Source of the DNA: Hydrogenothermaceae bacterium
GTDB lineage: Bacteria > Aquificota > Aquificia > Aquificales > Hydrogenothermaceae
Assembly: GCA_015490675.1 (NCBI GenBank)
Contig: WFXI01000133.1
Coordinates: 1 to 10,956, forward strand
Length of the DNA: 10,956 nucleotides
Direction: 5' to 3'
Made by a program: the position numbers and the translations under genes. The notes beneath the pieces were generated by a model that was given only the letters and a program-made list of their open reading frames with translations, was not told where the DNA came from and searched no databases. Shown piece by piece: positions 1 through 6,367 of the stretch (positions within the stretch are counted from its first letter, which is position 1; each line of letters starts with the position of its first letter).

Positions 1-347
1 TATCCATTTGAAAGCAGGGCAAGTAGTAGATTTTCGTATTCTTTATCAACTCTTTTCCATTTTTCAGGAAGTAATGATGGATAGAATTTATTGCCGTATC
101 TGACTCTTGGAATTTTAAGGTTTAGTTTTCCAAAGGTTAGTCCTAAGGTTCTATTGTAATAACCGTTTGCATAGTTTTCTATATCTTGGTTAAGATATAT
201 TTGTCGTTCATGTTTCATTATAGCGTTAATGATTTCTTGGATTATCATTGAAAGGGGAAGGGATTTACCTTCCTGTTTTTCTTTTAGAAGGTATTGTGCA
301 AATTGCATTGCTAATTTTTCTAACTCAGTTTCTTTTCTTTTTGCCAT
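1..347 (-). CDS. IS256-family (mutator-type) transposase, N-terminal part, runs off the left edge
   Basis: DDE transposase of the IS256/Mutator superfamily, which moves its own element. The minus strand reads from ATG at 345-347 with no stop to base 1, giving 115 residues of a protein that is usually about 400. An AGGAGG ribosome-binding site lies at 356-361, eight to nine bases before the ATG. Residues about 61-115 carry the family signature: NGYYNRTLG, then GKLNLKIPRVRYGNKFYPSL, then a LLLALLSNG stretch. The catalytic DDE residues would lie beyond the window, so activity cannot be judged. The gene points away from lysS, and its upstream end abuts the lysS remnant. The family call rests on the recognisable N-terminal motif. 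Confidence 0.88.
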   Translation of the reverse strand, partial: MAKRKETELEKLAMQFAQYLLKEKQEGKSLPLSMIIQEIINAIMKHERQIYLNQDIENYANGYYNRTLGLTFGKLNLKIPRVRYGNKFYPSLLPEKWKRVDKEYENLLLALLSNG

Positions 348-404
348 TTTTGTTTACCTCCTGTTTTTATTTTTAGTTTTACACAATTTTTCTTTTTACT
401 CCCC
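1..404 (-). mobile_element. IS256-family insertion sequence, one end only
   Basis: The element contains the transposase above, and its outer end appears to lie between about 390 and 405. The minus strand reads GGGGGAGTAAAAAG and then AATTGTGTAAAA before the ribosome-binding site; an AATTGTGTAAAA-like stretch is typical of IS256-family terminal repeats. Immediately outside, the sequence becomes lysS reading frame. The other terminus and the 8-9 bp target duplication are outside the window, so the exact boundary is uncertain by roughly 15 bases. Confidence 0.65.
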
Positions 405-943
405 CATTTAGAAGATTAAAGTTTTTTGATGCATTAAAAGAAAAAACAGGAAAAAACAAAGAATTTTTCTTGAATTTTGAAAATACTAAACTTTTTGCAA
501 AAGAAAATAATATACAAGATGCCAACTCAATGTCTCATTCAAAATTGTTAGACAAAATTTTTGAAAAGTTTGTGGAACATGAGCTAATTCAGCCTACTTT
601 TGTTATAGACCATCCTAAAATATTATCCCCTTTAGCAAAAACCCCTAGAAATGATAAAGACCTTGTTGAAAGATTTGAACTTTATATAAACAAAAAGGAG
701 TTTGCTAATGCTTACACAGAACTAAATAATCCTATTGAGCAAAGAGAGAGGTTTTTACAACAACTAAAGGAAAAAGAACAAGGTGATGATGAAGCTATGG
801 AATTAGATGAAAACTTTTTAATCGCATTAGAATATGGTCTTCCTCCTACAGGTGGAGAGGGTATAGGGATAGATAGATTAGTAATGATGCTTGCAGATAA
901 AAAATCAATTAGAGAAGTAATACCTTTTCCAGCTTTAAAATAA
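401..943 (+). pseudogene. lysS: lysyl-tRNA synthetase (class II), C-terminal fragment, 5' part missing
   Basis: Class II LysRS charges tRNA-Lys with lysine in the cytoplasm; the intact protein is about 500 residues. Only the last ~180 codons are here. The frame is recognisable from about 401 (PPFRRLKFFDALKEKTG), through the catalytic-core stretch with QPTFVIDHP, LVERFELYIN and NAYTELNNPIEQ, to class II motif 3 (GGEGIGIDRLVMM). It ends in a normal TAA at 941-943. The N-terminal OB-fold anticodon-binding domain and class II motifs 1 and 2 are absent. There is no plausible start codon with a ribosome-binding site; the first in-frame TTG at 470 lies inside conserved sequence. The fragment abuts an IS256-type end, so insertion is the likely cause. 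The remainder may lie beyond the element, or a second intact copy may exist elsewhere. Confidence 0.9.
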
Positions 944-958
944 ATAAACACAAAATTT

Positions 959-988
959 AAGGACACCTTTTTATTGGTGTCCTTTTAC
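959..988 (+). terminator. rho-independent terminator, probably bidirectional
   Basis: A perfect 9-bp stem (AAGGACACC at 959-967 with GGTGTCCTT at 976-984) encloses an 8-base loop. The last two stem bases begin a TTTT run followed by ACTTTT on the plus strand. It lies 16 bases after the lysS stop. On the minus strand the same hairpin is followed by TTAAATTTTG, a weaker tract, so it may also stop transcription arriving from the convergent propeller-gene operon. Confidence 0.85.
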
Positions 989-1060
989 TTTTAAATAAAA
1001 GAATGTTTTTTATAAAAACTTAAAATAAATACTATTTTGTAGCATTTTAAGTCTACTAAT

Positions 1061-2116
1061 TTACTTAATAGGTTTTAGCTTTATTATCCATACATTTTCC
1101 TCACCATTACCATATGAATCAGTAAAACCAGCGACTAAGTATCCTCCATCTCTTGTCTCTATTATTGCATTTGCTATATCATGCTTACTGCCACCAAAAG
1201 TTTTATCCCATAGTTTATTTCCATTCTTGTCTATCTTTATTAGCCATATATCGTCCCAACCATTACCATATGATCTAGTAAAACCAGCGAGTAAATATCC
1301 TCTATCTCTTGTCTCTATTATTGCACTTGCTCTATCATTATCACTGCCACCAAAAGTTTTATCCCATATTTTATTTCCATTCTTGTCTATCTTTATTAAC
1401 CATATATCGTCCCAACCATTACCATATGACTCAGTAAAACCAGCGACTAAATATCCCCCATCTCTTGTCTCTATTATCGCTTTGGCTTCATCACTGCTAC
1501 TGCCACCAAAAGTTTTATCCCATACTTTATTTCCATTCTTGTCTATCTTTATTAACCATATATCCTCCCAACCATTACCATATGACTCAGTAAAACCAGC
1601 GACTAAATATCCCCCATCTTTCGTCTCTATTATTGCATTTGCTCTCTCCTGCTTACTATTACCAAAGGTTCTATCCCACACTTTTACTAAATATCTAATT
1701 TTCTTTAATTTTGCTTTTGCTTTCCTTGCATATTTTCCCTTTGGATATTTTTTTAGATATAAAAGATAGTCTTCTGGCTGGTTACTTTTTAAAGCTTTTT
1801 TCCAGTAATATGTCTCTGTGTATCTCTTCTGGGATTTAACTTTTACAGAGACAATAACTCCGTCACCTAACTGAACAACTTTCTTATAATAATAATAAAT
1901 CCCTGATTTTAGTGGTTTTTTGACTTCTATTACGTGAGAACCTGGTGCAGCAATTACTTTTAAAGTGCTATTAGCATAACAAATTGCCTTAAATTTCCCA
2001 TCAACATAAACTTTGCTATCATCCACATCACAGATAATTTTTATCATGGATTTAGCTTCTGCCAGCTCTAAAAATACAAAAAATAAAAAGAAGAAAACTC
2101 CCATAAACCTCTTCAT
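1061..2116 (-). CDS. exported PEGA-like / propeller-repeat protein, four repeats
   Basis: Function unknown; probably a periplasmic or surface protein. It has 351 residues, starting at ATG 2114-2116 with AAGGAG at 2125-2130. Residues 1-21 form a signal peptide (hydrophobic core, AEA cleavage site). Residues about 24-95 resemble a PEGA domain (KVYVDGKFKAIC and later APGSHVIEVKKP) with two cysteines about 17 residues apart. Residues 99-140 are a helical segment (YYWKKALKSNQPEDYLLYLK, then YPKGKYARKAKAKL) of the kind that often links repeats in secreted proteins. Residues 146-351 are four ~52-residue repeats with the pattern WDKTFGGS, AIIETRDGGYLVAGFT, SYGNG, DIWLIKIDKNGNK. Each is about the size of one beta-propeller blade. 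It lies 26 bp downstream of its longer paralog, with the same domain order and near-identical segments, so the two are tandem duplicates probably co-transcribed. Confidence 0.85.
   Translation of the reverse strand: MKRFMGVFFFLFFVFLELAEAKSMIKIICDVDDSKVYVDGKFKAICYANSTLKVIAAPGSHVIEVKKPLKSGIYYYYKKVVQLGDGVIVSVKVKSQKRYTETYYWKKALKSNQPEDYLLYLKKYPKGKYARKAKAKLKKIRYLVKVWDRTFGNSKQERANAIIETKDGGYLVAGFTESYGNGWEDIWLIKIDKNGNKVWDKTFGGSSSDEAKAIIETRDGGYLVAGFTESYGNGWDDIWLIKIDKNGNKIWDKTFGGSDNDRASAIIETRDRGYLLAGFTRSYGNGWDDIWLIKIDKNGNKLWDKTFGGSKHDIANAIIETRDGGYLVAGFTDSYGNGEENVWIIKLKPIK
1064..1681 (-). repeat. four tandem ~156-bp coding repeats
   Basis: These encode the four propeller-like units of the shorter paralog (residues 146-197, 198-249, 250-301 and 302-351). 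The DNA is as similar as the protein: on the plus strand, motifs such as CCAGCGACTAAATATCC and TTTCCATTCTTGTCTATC recur at about 156-bp intervals. High nucleotide identity implies recent expansion or ongoing gene conversion. It also makes the region prone to unequal recombination and to assembly collapse. Confidence 0.9.
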
Positions 2117-2142
2117 ACTTACATCTCCTTAAATCTGTTAAT

Positions 2143-3663
2143 TTACTTAATAGGTTTTAGCTTTATTATCCATACATCACTCCCACCATTACCATATGAG
2201 TGAGTAAAACCAGCGACTAAATATCCTCCATTCCTCGTATCTATTATTGAATAGGGATAATCCCATTCACTCCCGCCAAAAGTTCTATCCCATAGTTTAT
2301 TTCCATTTTTATCTATCTTTATTAGCCATATATCTCCCTCACCTTTATCATATGAAGAAGTATAACCAGCGACTAAATATCCTCCATCTTTTGTCTCTAT
2401 TATTGCATTTGCTCCATCAGTTCTACTGCCACCAAAAGTTCTATCCCATATTTTATTTCCATTTTTATCTAATTTTATCAGCCATACATCACTCCCACCA
2501 TTACCATATGAGTAAGTAAAACCAGCGACTAAATATCCTCCATCTTTTGTCTCTATTATTGCATTTGCTCCATCAAATTCACTGCCACCAAAAGTTCTAT
2601 CCCATATTTTATTTCCATTCTTGTCTATCTTTATTATCCATACATAATCATCATTATATAACCGAGTAGTACCTGCAGCTAAATATCCTCCATCTCTTGT
2701 CTCTATTATTGAATGAAGTTCACCCCCACCAAAAGTTTTATCCCATATTTTATTTCCATTTTTATCTATCTTTATTAGCCATGCATCTTTTTTATAATCA
2801 TGATTAAAATCATTATAACCAGCGACTAAATATCCTCCATCTTTTGTCTCTATTATTGCATTTGCTCCATCACTTCTACTGCCACCAAAAGTTTTATCCC
2901 ATATTTTATTTCCATTTTTATCTATCTTTATTAGCCATGCATCTGGATAATAATTACCATATGAATATGAAGAAGTCTTACCAGCGACTAAATATCCTCC
3001 ATCTTTTGTCTCTATTATCGCATTGGCTTCATCACTTCTACTGCCACCAAAAGTTTTGTCCCATATTTTATTTCCATTCTTGTCTATCTTTATCAGCCAT
3101 ATATCTTCCCCATCATTACCATATGAAATAGTCTTACCAGCGACTAAATATCCTCCGTCTTTTGTCTCTATTATCGCTTTGGCTTCATCACTTCTACTGC
3201 CACCAAAAGTTTTATCCCATACTTCTACTAAATATCCAATTTTTTTTAATTTTGCTTTTGCTTTTCTTGCATATTTTCCCCTTGGGTACTTTTTTAGGTA
3301 TAAAAGATAATCTTCTGGCTGGTTACTTTTTAAAGCTTTTTTCCAGTAATATGTCTCTGTGTATCTCTTTCTGGATTTTGTCTTTATGGTAAGTTCCACC
3401 CCTTCTGTTAGATTTACTGTCTTTTTAAAATAGTAATAAATTCCATTTTTGTTAAGTTTCTTTAGCTCTATCTTATGCTTTCCAGCAGACACCATAATAC
3501 TAATAGGTTCTTCTCTACCACAAGTCCCTTTAAATTTACCGTCAAGATAAATTTTTGCATCGTTTACATCACACTTTACTACCAAAACAGAACTTGCAAA
3601 AGATTTTAAAGAAAAACTATATAAAAATAAAACAAAGAGAAAAACCATCTTAAAATTCTTCAT
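2143..3663 (-). CDS. exported PEGA-like / propeller-repeat protein, seven repeats
   Basis: Long paralog of the neighbouring four-repeat protein; function unknown, probably exported. I place the start at ATG 3661-3663 (506 residues) because a GGGAGGTGG ribosome-binding site lies at 3671-3679. A TTG 18 bases further upstream would lie inside that site. Residues 1-23 are a signal peptide (SFA cleavage site). Residues 25-97 are PEGA-like with a cysteine pair (KCDVNDAKIYLDGKFKGTCG). Residues 101-142 are the YYWKKALKSNQPEDYLLYLK segment shared with the paralog. Residues 148-506 are seven repeats: 148-199, 200-253, 254-305, 306-352, 353-404, 405-456 and 457-506. Repeat 4 is shortened to 47 residues and repeat 2 lengthened to 54. 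Seven ~50-residue units would suit a closed seven-bladed propeller, which is inference. Both proteins end in the same IIKLKPIK. Confidence 0.87.
   Translation of the reverse strand: MKNFKMVFLFVLFLYSFSLKSFASSVLVVKCDVNDAKIYLDGKFKGTCGREEPISIMVSAGKHKIELKKLNKNGIYYYFKKTVNLTEGVELTIKTKSRKRYTETYYWKKALKSNQPEDYLLYLKKYPRGKYARKAKAKLKKIGYLVEVWDKTFGGSRSDEAKAIIETKDGGYLVAGKTISYGNDGEDIWLIKIDKNGNKIWDKTFGGSRSDEANAIIETKDGGYLVAGKTSSYSYGNYYPDAWLIKIDKNGNKIWDKTFGGSRSDGANAIIETKDGGYLVAGYNDFNHDYKKDAWLIKIDKNGNKIWDKTFGGGELHSIIETRDGGYLAAGTTRLYNDDYVWIIKIDKNGNKIWDRTFGGSEFDGANAIIETKDGGYLVAGFTYSYGNGGSDVWLIKLDKNGNKIWDRTFGGSRTDGANAIIETKDGGYLVAGYTSSYDKGEGDIWLIKIDKNGNKLWDRTFGGSEWDYPYSIIDTRNGGYLVAGFTHSYGNGGSDVWIIKLKPIK
2146..3222 (-). 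repeat. seven tandem ~156-bp coding repeats
   Basis: DNA repeats encoding the seven propeller-like units of the longer paralog. They are close copies of one another and of the four units in the downstream gene, for example the recurrent plus-strand AAATATCCTCCATCTTTTGT. Unit 4 carries an in-frame shortening and unit 2 an in-frame gain. All length changes are multiples of three, so selection has kept the frame open. Confidence 0.9.
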
Positions 3664-3757
3664 AAAATTACCACCTCCCAAAAATTAGTCGTAAGCTTCT
3701 AATATAGAAGAATTCTTTGACCTATGTATTACAATCTAAATTGATAAAATCAAAAAT

Positions 3758-3979
3758 TTAATAATCACACTTTGTATAATCTACTTCATAACCCAGTTTT
3801 TTATATTTTTCATATGATTTCTTTTCTGCTTCTTCTTTTGTATCTGCTTCTACTTTTACAAAGCCTCCTGTAGGTTCACCATTTACATACCTATAACATG
3901 TCCAAGTTTTTGCATAACTAAAGGAAAACATAAACATAAAAATACCAAAAGTTGCTGTAAAAATAGATAACTTTTTCAT
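3758..3979 (-). CDS. small secreted protein with two cysteines
   Basis: Unrecognised 73-residue protein. I choose ATG 3977-3979 over an earlier in-frame start because GGGAGGT at 3986-3992 gives good spacing and the chosen start yields a clean signal peptide. That peptide spans residues 1-23: MKK, a hydrophobic run with repeated FMF, and an SYA cleavage site. The mature chain is about 50 residues. It starts KTWTCYRYVNGEPTGGF, continues with a lysine/glutamate-rich helix (about 47-62), and ends YTKCDY. The two cysteines near its ends (28 and 71) could form a disulfide if exported. It is co-oriented with, and 94 bp upstream of, the seven-repeat gene, so it may be first in a three-gene unit of exported proteins. 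No function can be assigned. Confidence 0.75.
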   Translation of the reverse strand: MKKLSIFTATFGIFMFMFSFSYAKTWTCYRYVNGEPTGGFVKVEADTKEEAEKKSYEKYKKLGYEVDYTKCDY

Positions 3980-4053
3980 TACAATACCTCCCAAAAAGTT
4001 TCTTTGTGTTATTTGAAATTTTATCTTTATCATTTGCCTTTCGAATTGCTTCT

Positions 4054-4083
4054 ATTTTAACATTTTTCTATTAATACTTGTAA
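4054..4083 (-). promoter_or_regulatory. candidate sigma-70-type promoter for the secreted-protein cluster
   Basis: On the minus strand TTACAA (4078-4083) is followed after 18 bases by TAAAAT (4054-4059), within GTTAAAATAG. It lies about 75 bases upstream of the ATG of the small secreted protein and is the only good match I see before that gene. In such AT-rich sequence promoter-like boxes are common, so this is tentative. Confidence 0.4.
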
Positions 4084-4104
4084 TAAAAAAATACTACTAA
4101 TTAG

Positions 4105-4365
4105 ATTACTTTAGTAGAGGCATTTAGCTATCGTTTTTATAAACTTTTTGAAAAGCGAACTAAAACAAAAACATTTTCAAAATTTAATAAAGACATAAAA
4201 GATTAGAACTATAAATATTTCCTTGGTATAGCAACTATAACAGATTCATTTAATAAACTAAAGAATAAACTAAAAATATATCATATGAGGCATAGATATT
4301 TTGTTAGTCTTATGGTGCTTTTAGAGAAGATATTTGCAACAAAATTTTGTTGCAAATTTAAGTAA
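4105..4365 (+). pseudogene. possible decayed ORF upstream of parA
   Basis: This otherwise gene-free stretch (3980-4420) has one frame that stays open for 87 codons apart from a TAG at 4204-4206. It reads LVEAFSYRFYKLFEKRTKTK, then after the stop NYKYFLGIATITDSFNKL and IYHMRHRYFVSLMVLLEKIF. It has no start codon with a ribosome-binding site. The basic, hydrophobic-patterned tail resembles the C-terminus of some transposases, but I cannot name a family. Its last codons overlap the first parS-like palindrome. It may be chance, although an open run this long between lysS-type and par genes suggests a remnant. Confidence 0.3.
4332..4357. other. putative parS centromere site 1 (26-bp perfect palindrome)
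   Basis: The core TGCAACAAAATTTTGTTGCA is extended here by three further matching base pairs on each side, giving a perfect 26-bp palindrome centred at 4344/4345. It ends 63 bases before the parA start codon, so ParB bound here could also influence parA transcription. It is not a terminator, as no T-run follows on either strand beyond the palindrome itself. The parS role is inferred from three copies around parA and parB. Confidence 0.75.
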
Positions 4366-4420
4366 GTTAATTTTTGTCCGAAAAGTAAGTAATACAAAAA
4401 ATTTAATAAGGAGTTTTAAA

Positions 4421-5272
4421 ATGGCTTATGTTATAAGTTTTGCAAATTTAAAAGGGGGAGTTGGTAAAACTTCTTTAACAAATGCTATAGCCTATGAATA
4501 TGCAAATGAAGGAAAAAAAGTTTTAGTTATTGATTATGACCCTCAAGCCAGCCAAACAGCTATATGTAATGTAGATACTATGGAAGTGAAAGAGGGAGGA
4601 AGTTTAAATGAGCATTCAATAGCACAAATTTTTAGGGAAAAAACTCCACAGCCAATAAATATTTATCCAAATTTTGATTTAGTTCCAGCAAGTATAGAAC
4701 TTCAAACTTATGCAGAAAGTTCTATAGCAGGAAAAGAATTATTTTTGTCAGCATATTTAGAAGATATAAATGCAAGAGAAAAATATGATTACATTTTTAT
4801 AGACCCTCCTTCTAATGCAGGAACTTTAATGATTTCTACAATAGTAGCTTGTGATTATATAGTTATTCCACAAAAGATAACCCTTTTAGATGAAACTGGG
4901 ACTATAGAGCTTTTAGATGCAATGAGAAAACAAGGAAAATTAAGGAGAGAAAGTTATAAAGTTATTGGAATAGTCCCTATGTTTTTTGACAAAAGAAGAA
5001 AAAGCCATTATGAAAGAATGAGCGAGCTTAAAGAAGCTATAAGAAACTATGAAAGAAATGTTTTAAAACCATATGTAGAGATATTAGATGAAGATATATT
5101 TTTAACACCTATAAGAGATTTAAATATTTGGAACAGAGCAATAGAAGAAGGAATGCCACTTCGTGAATTCATACTACAAAAAGCAAGAACATATAAAGAT
5201 GTTTTAGTTGAACTTAAAGCATTAATTACAGATTTAGAGAAAAATATGCAACAAAATTTTGTTGCAAAATAG
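4421..5272 (+). CDS. parA: ParA-family partition ATPase
   Basis: Walker-type ATPase of the ParA/Soj/MinD family that, with ParB and parS, moves replicon copies apart over the nucleoid. It has 283 residues. I start it at ATG 4421 because AAGGAG lies at 4408-4413 and the protein then opens directly with the conserved MAYVISFANLKGGVGKTSLT; an in-frame TTG at 4334 lies inside the palindrome and lacks a ribosome-binding site. The deviant Walker A box KGGVGKT is at residues 11-17 with the signature lysine at 11. The A' box VLVIDYDPQ is at 34-42 and Walker B YIFIDPPS at 124-131. There is no N-terminal DNA-binding extension, so it is the short (Soj-like or type Ib) form. Its last codons (MQQNFVAK) are written by the second parS-like palindrome. 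parB follows after 18 bp. Confidence 0.95.
   Translation: MAYVISFANLKGGVGKTSLTNAIAYEYANEGKKVLVIDYDPQASQTAICNVDTMEVKEGGSLNEHSIAQIFREKTPQPINIYPNFDLVPASIELQTYAESSIAGKELFLSAYLEDINAREKYDYIFIDPPSNAGTLMISTIVACDYIVIPQKITLLDETGTIELLDAMRKQGKLRRESYKVIGIVPMFFDKRRKSHYERMSELKEAIRNYERNVLKPYVEILDEDIFLTPIRDLNIWNRAIEEGMPLREFILQKARTYKDVLVELKALITDLEKNMQQNFVAK
5247..5266. other. putative parS centromere site 2, inside the parA coding sequence
   Basis: Perfect 20-bp palindrome TGCAACAAAATTTTGTTGCA, centred at 5256/5257 and 912 bp from the centre of site 1. It lies within the last codons of parA, spanning the MQQNFVA codons, and ends 24 bases before the parB start. It is identical in its core to sites 1 and 3. Confidence 0.78.
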
Positions 5273-5290
5273 ATAGGGGGTATTATTAAT

Positions 5291-6187
5291 ATGGCGAGAA
5301 CATTATTTTCAAAAAATAGAATAGAGAAATTAAAAGAAGAAATAGGAAGCAAAGAGCCTGTAAAAATAAAAATAGACCTTATAGATAGTCCTAAATTTCA
5401 CGATAGAACTTATGTTTCTTCTCTAGAGATAGAAGAGCTTTCTAAAAATATAGAAAAATTTGGACTTATAGAGCCAATTGTTGTTAGAGAAAAGGAAAAT
5501 GGTAGATATGAAAGGATAGCAGGCTATAGAAGATTAGAAGCTGTAAAAAAATTAGGTTGGGAAGAAATACCAGCTGTGATTTTAGATGTAGATGAAAAAA
5601 CAGCCATTGCTTTAATGCTTTCAGAAAATATACACAGAGAAAAATTATCAGATTTTGACAAGATGTATAGTGTTTTGCAGTATCTAGAGATTTATTTGGG
5701 AATGAATGAAAAAGAAATAAAATCATTTTTCCAAAGATGGGTAAATAAAAAAACAGATAGGGTTAAATCAGAATATACAGAAGAAGAAATAAACTTAATG
5801 AAAGAAATAGAAGAAATTTTAAGGCAATTTAAGATAAAAAGCTGGCGAACTTTTTGGGAGATGATGAAACTTTTAACTGTTGATGAAAGAGTAAAAGAAG
5901 CTGTAAAAAAATATGGTTGGAAATACACAATTGCTATAGAGGTTAATAAATTAAGAGATAAACCAAAAGAGATGGAAAAACTAATAAAAGAAATTATAGA
6001 AAAAGATTTAGGTTATTCACAGGTAAAAGAAAAAGTAAGAGAAGTTCTCGGAAAAGAAAAACAAGTAAATCCTTTTTCATCAATATCTAAAAAGCTTTCT
6101 AAAAAATACCATAAGTTACCAGAGGATAAAAAACAAAAAATAGATGAATTGATGCAAGAAATAGATAAATTATTAAGCTCTAGTTAA
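5291..6187 (+). CDS. parB: ParB-family partition protein
   Basis: Centromere-binding partner of ParA; ParB proteins bind parS and spread as CTP-dependent clamps. It has 298 residues, starting at ATG 5291 with a purine-rich AGGGGG at 5275-5280. The N-terminal ParB/Sulfiredoxin-type domain is clear: VSSLEIEELSKNIEKFGLIE (about 42-61), PIVVRE, the nucleotide-site arginine motif AGYRRLEAV (77-85, the GxRR box) and SENIHREKLS (111-120, the ENxxRxxL box). The predicted DNA-binding middle (about 120-215) is less familiar and rich in charged helices (TEEEINLMKEIEEILRQFKI), so its specificity is not readable. The C-terminus (about 270-298) is a short lysine/glutamate helix, as in ParB dimerisation ends. 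It follows parA by 18 bp and is itself followed by parS site 3. Confidence 0.93.
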   Translation: MARTLFSKNRIEKLKEEIGSKEPVKIKIDLIDSPKFHDRTYVSSLEIEELSKNIEKFGLIEPIVVREKENGRYERIAGYRRLEAVKKLGWEEIPAVILDVDEKTAIALMLSENIHREKLSDFDKMYSVLQYLEIYLGMNEKEIKSFFQRWVNKKTDRVKSEYTEEEINLMKEIEEILRQFKIKSWRTFWEMMKLLTVDERVKEAVKKYGWKYTIAIEVNKLRDKPKEMEKLIKEIIEKDLGYSQVKEKVREVLGKEKQVNPFSSISKKLSKKYHKLPEDKKQKIDELMQEIDKLLSSS

Positions 6188-6193
6188 TTAAAT

Positions 6194-6215
6194 CTGCAAC
6201 AAAATTTTGTTGCAG
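6194..6215. other. putative parS centromere site 3 (22-bp perfect palindrome)
   Basis: The core TGCAACAAAATTTTGTTGCA at 6195-6214 is extended by one matching pair. It begins seven bases after the parB stop and its centre is 948 bp from that of site 2. Together the three sites bracket parA and parB. It is followed by GTTTGTG rather than a clean T-run, so termination is a less likely role, though not excluded. Confidence 0.75.
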
Positions 6216-6240
6216 GTTTGTGTTTAGTTTTTAAGCAAGT

Positions 6241-6367
6241 TTAGATTTCTAGTAAATCATATAACCAGTTTTTAAATGCAATATTATCAAACTTATAGCT
6301 AAAAAGATGATCATTCTTTTTGTAATAGAAATTAGTTTCTCCGCTATCTTGATTTGTCAACCCTATT
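6241..6367 (-). pseudogene. 3' fragment of an unidentified gene (left inverted copy)
   Basis: The minus strand reads IGLTNQDSGETNFYYKKN, then DHLFSYKFDNIAFKNWLYD, then LLEI and TAA at 6241-6243. The frame is cut at its upstream side by the end of the IS3-type element. The same C-terminus occurs in opposite orientation at 7201-7299 with about 80% nucleotide identity over roughly 90 bases. Most differences are compatible with a conserved reading frame, indicating that both descend from real genes. I do not recognise the family. Confidence 0.5.

Noticed and set aside
229..411. Plus-strand 60-codon ORF antisense to the transposase
   Set aside because: It lies opposite a clear IS256 transposase start and ribosome-binding site and has no start signal of its own.
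1227..3392. Several plus-strand ORFs of 76-180 codons
   Set aside because: They are antisense shadows of the tandem repeats; their apparent internal repetition simply mirrors the propeller-like units.
4334..4420. Earlier TTG start that would lengthen ParA by 29 residues
   Set aside because: The extension reads through the palindrome, has no ribosome-binding site and precedes a well-placed AAGGAG/ATG that gives the standard ParA N-terminus.
5247..5266. Palindrome as a transcription terminator between parA and parB
   Set aside because: No T-run follows, the same palindrome occurs three times, and the genes look co-transcribed.
5047..5928. Minus-strand ORFs opposite parA and parB
   Set aside because: They are antisense to strongly supported ParA and ParB frames, with no ribosome-binding sites or recognisable motifs.
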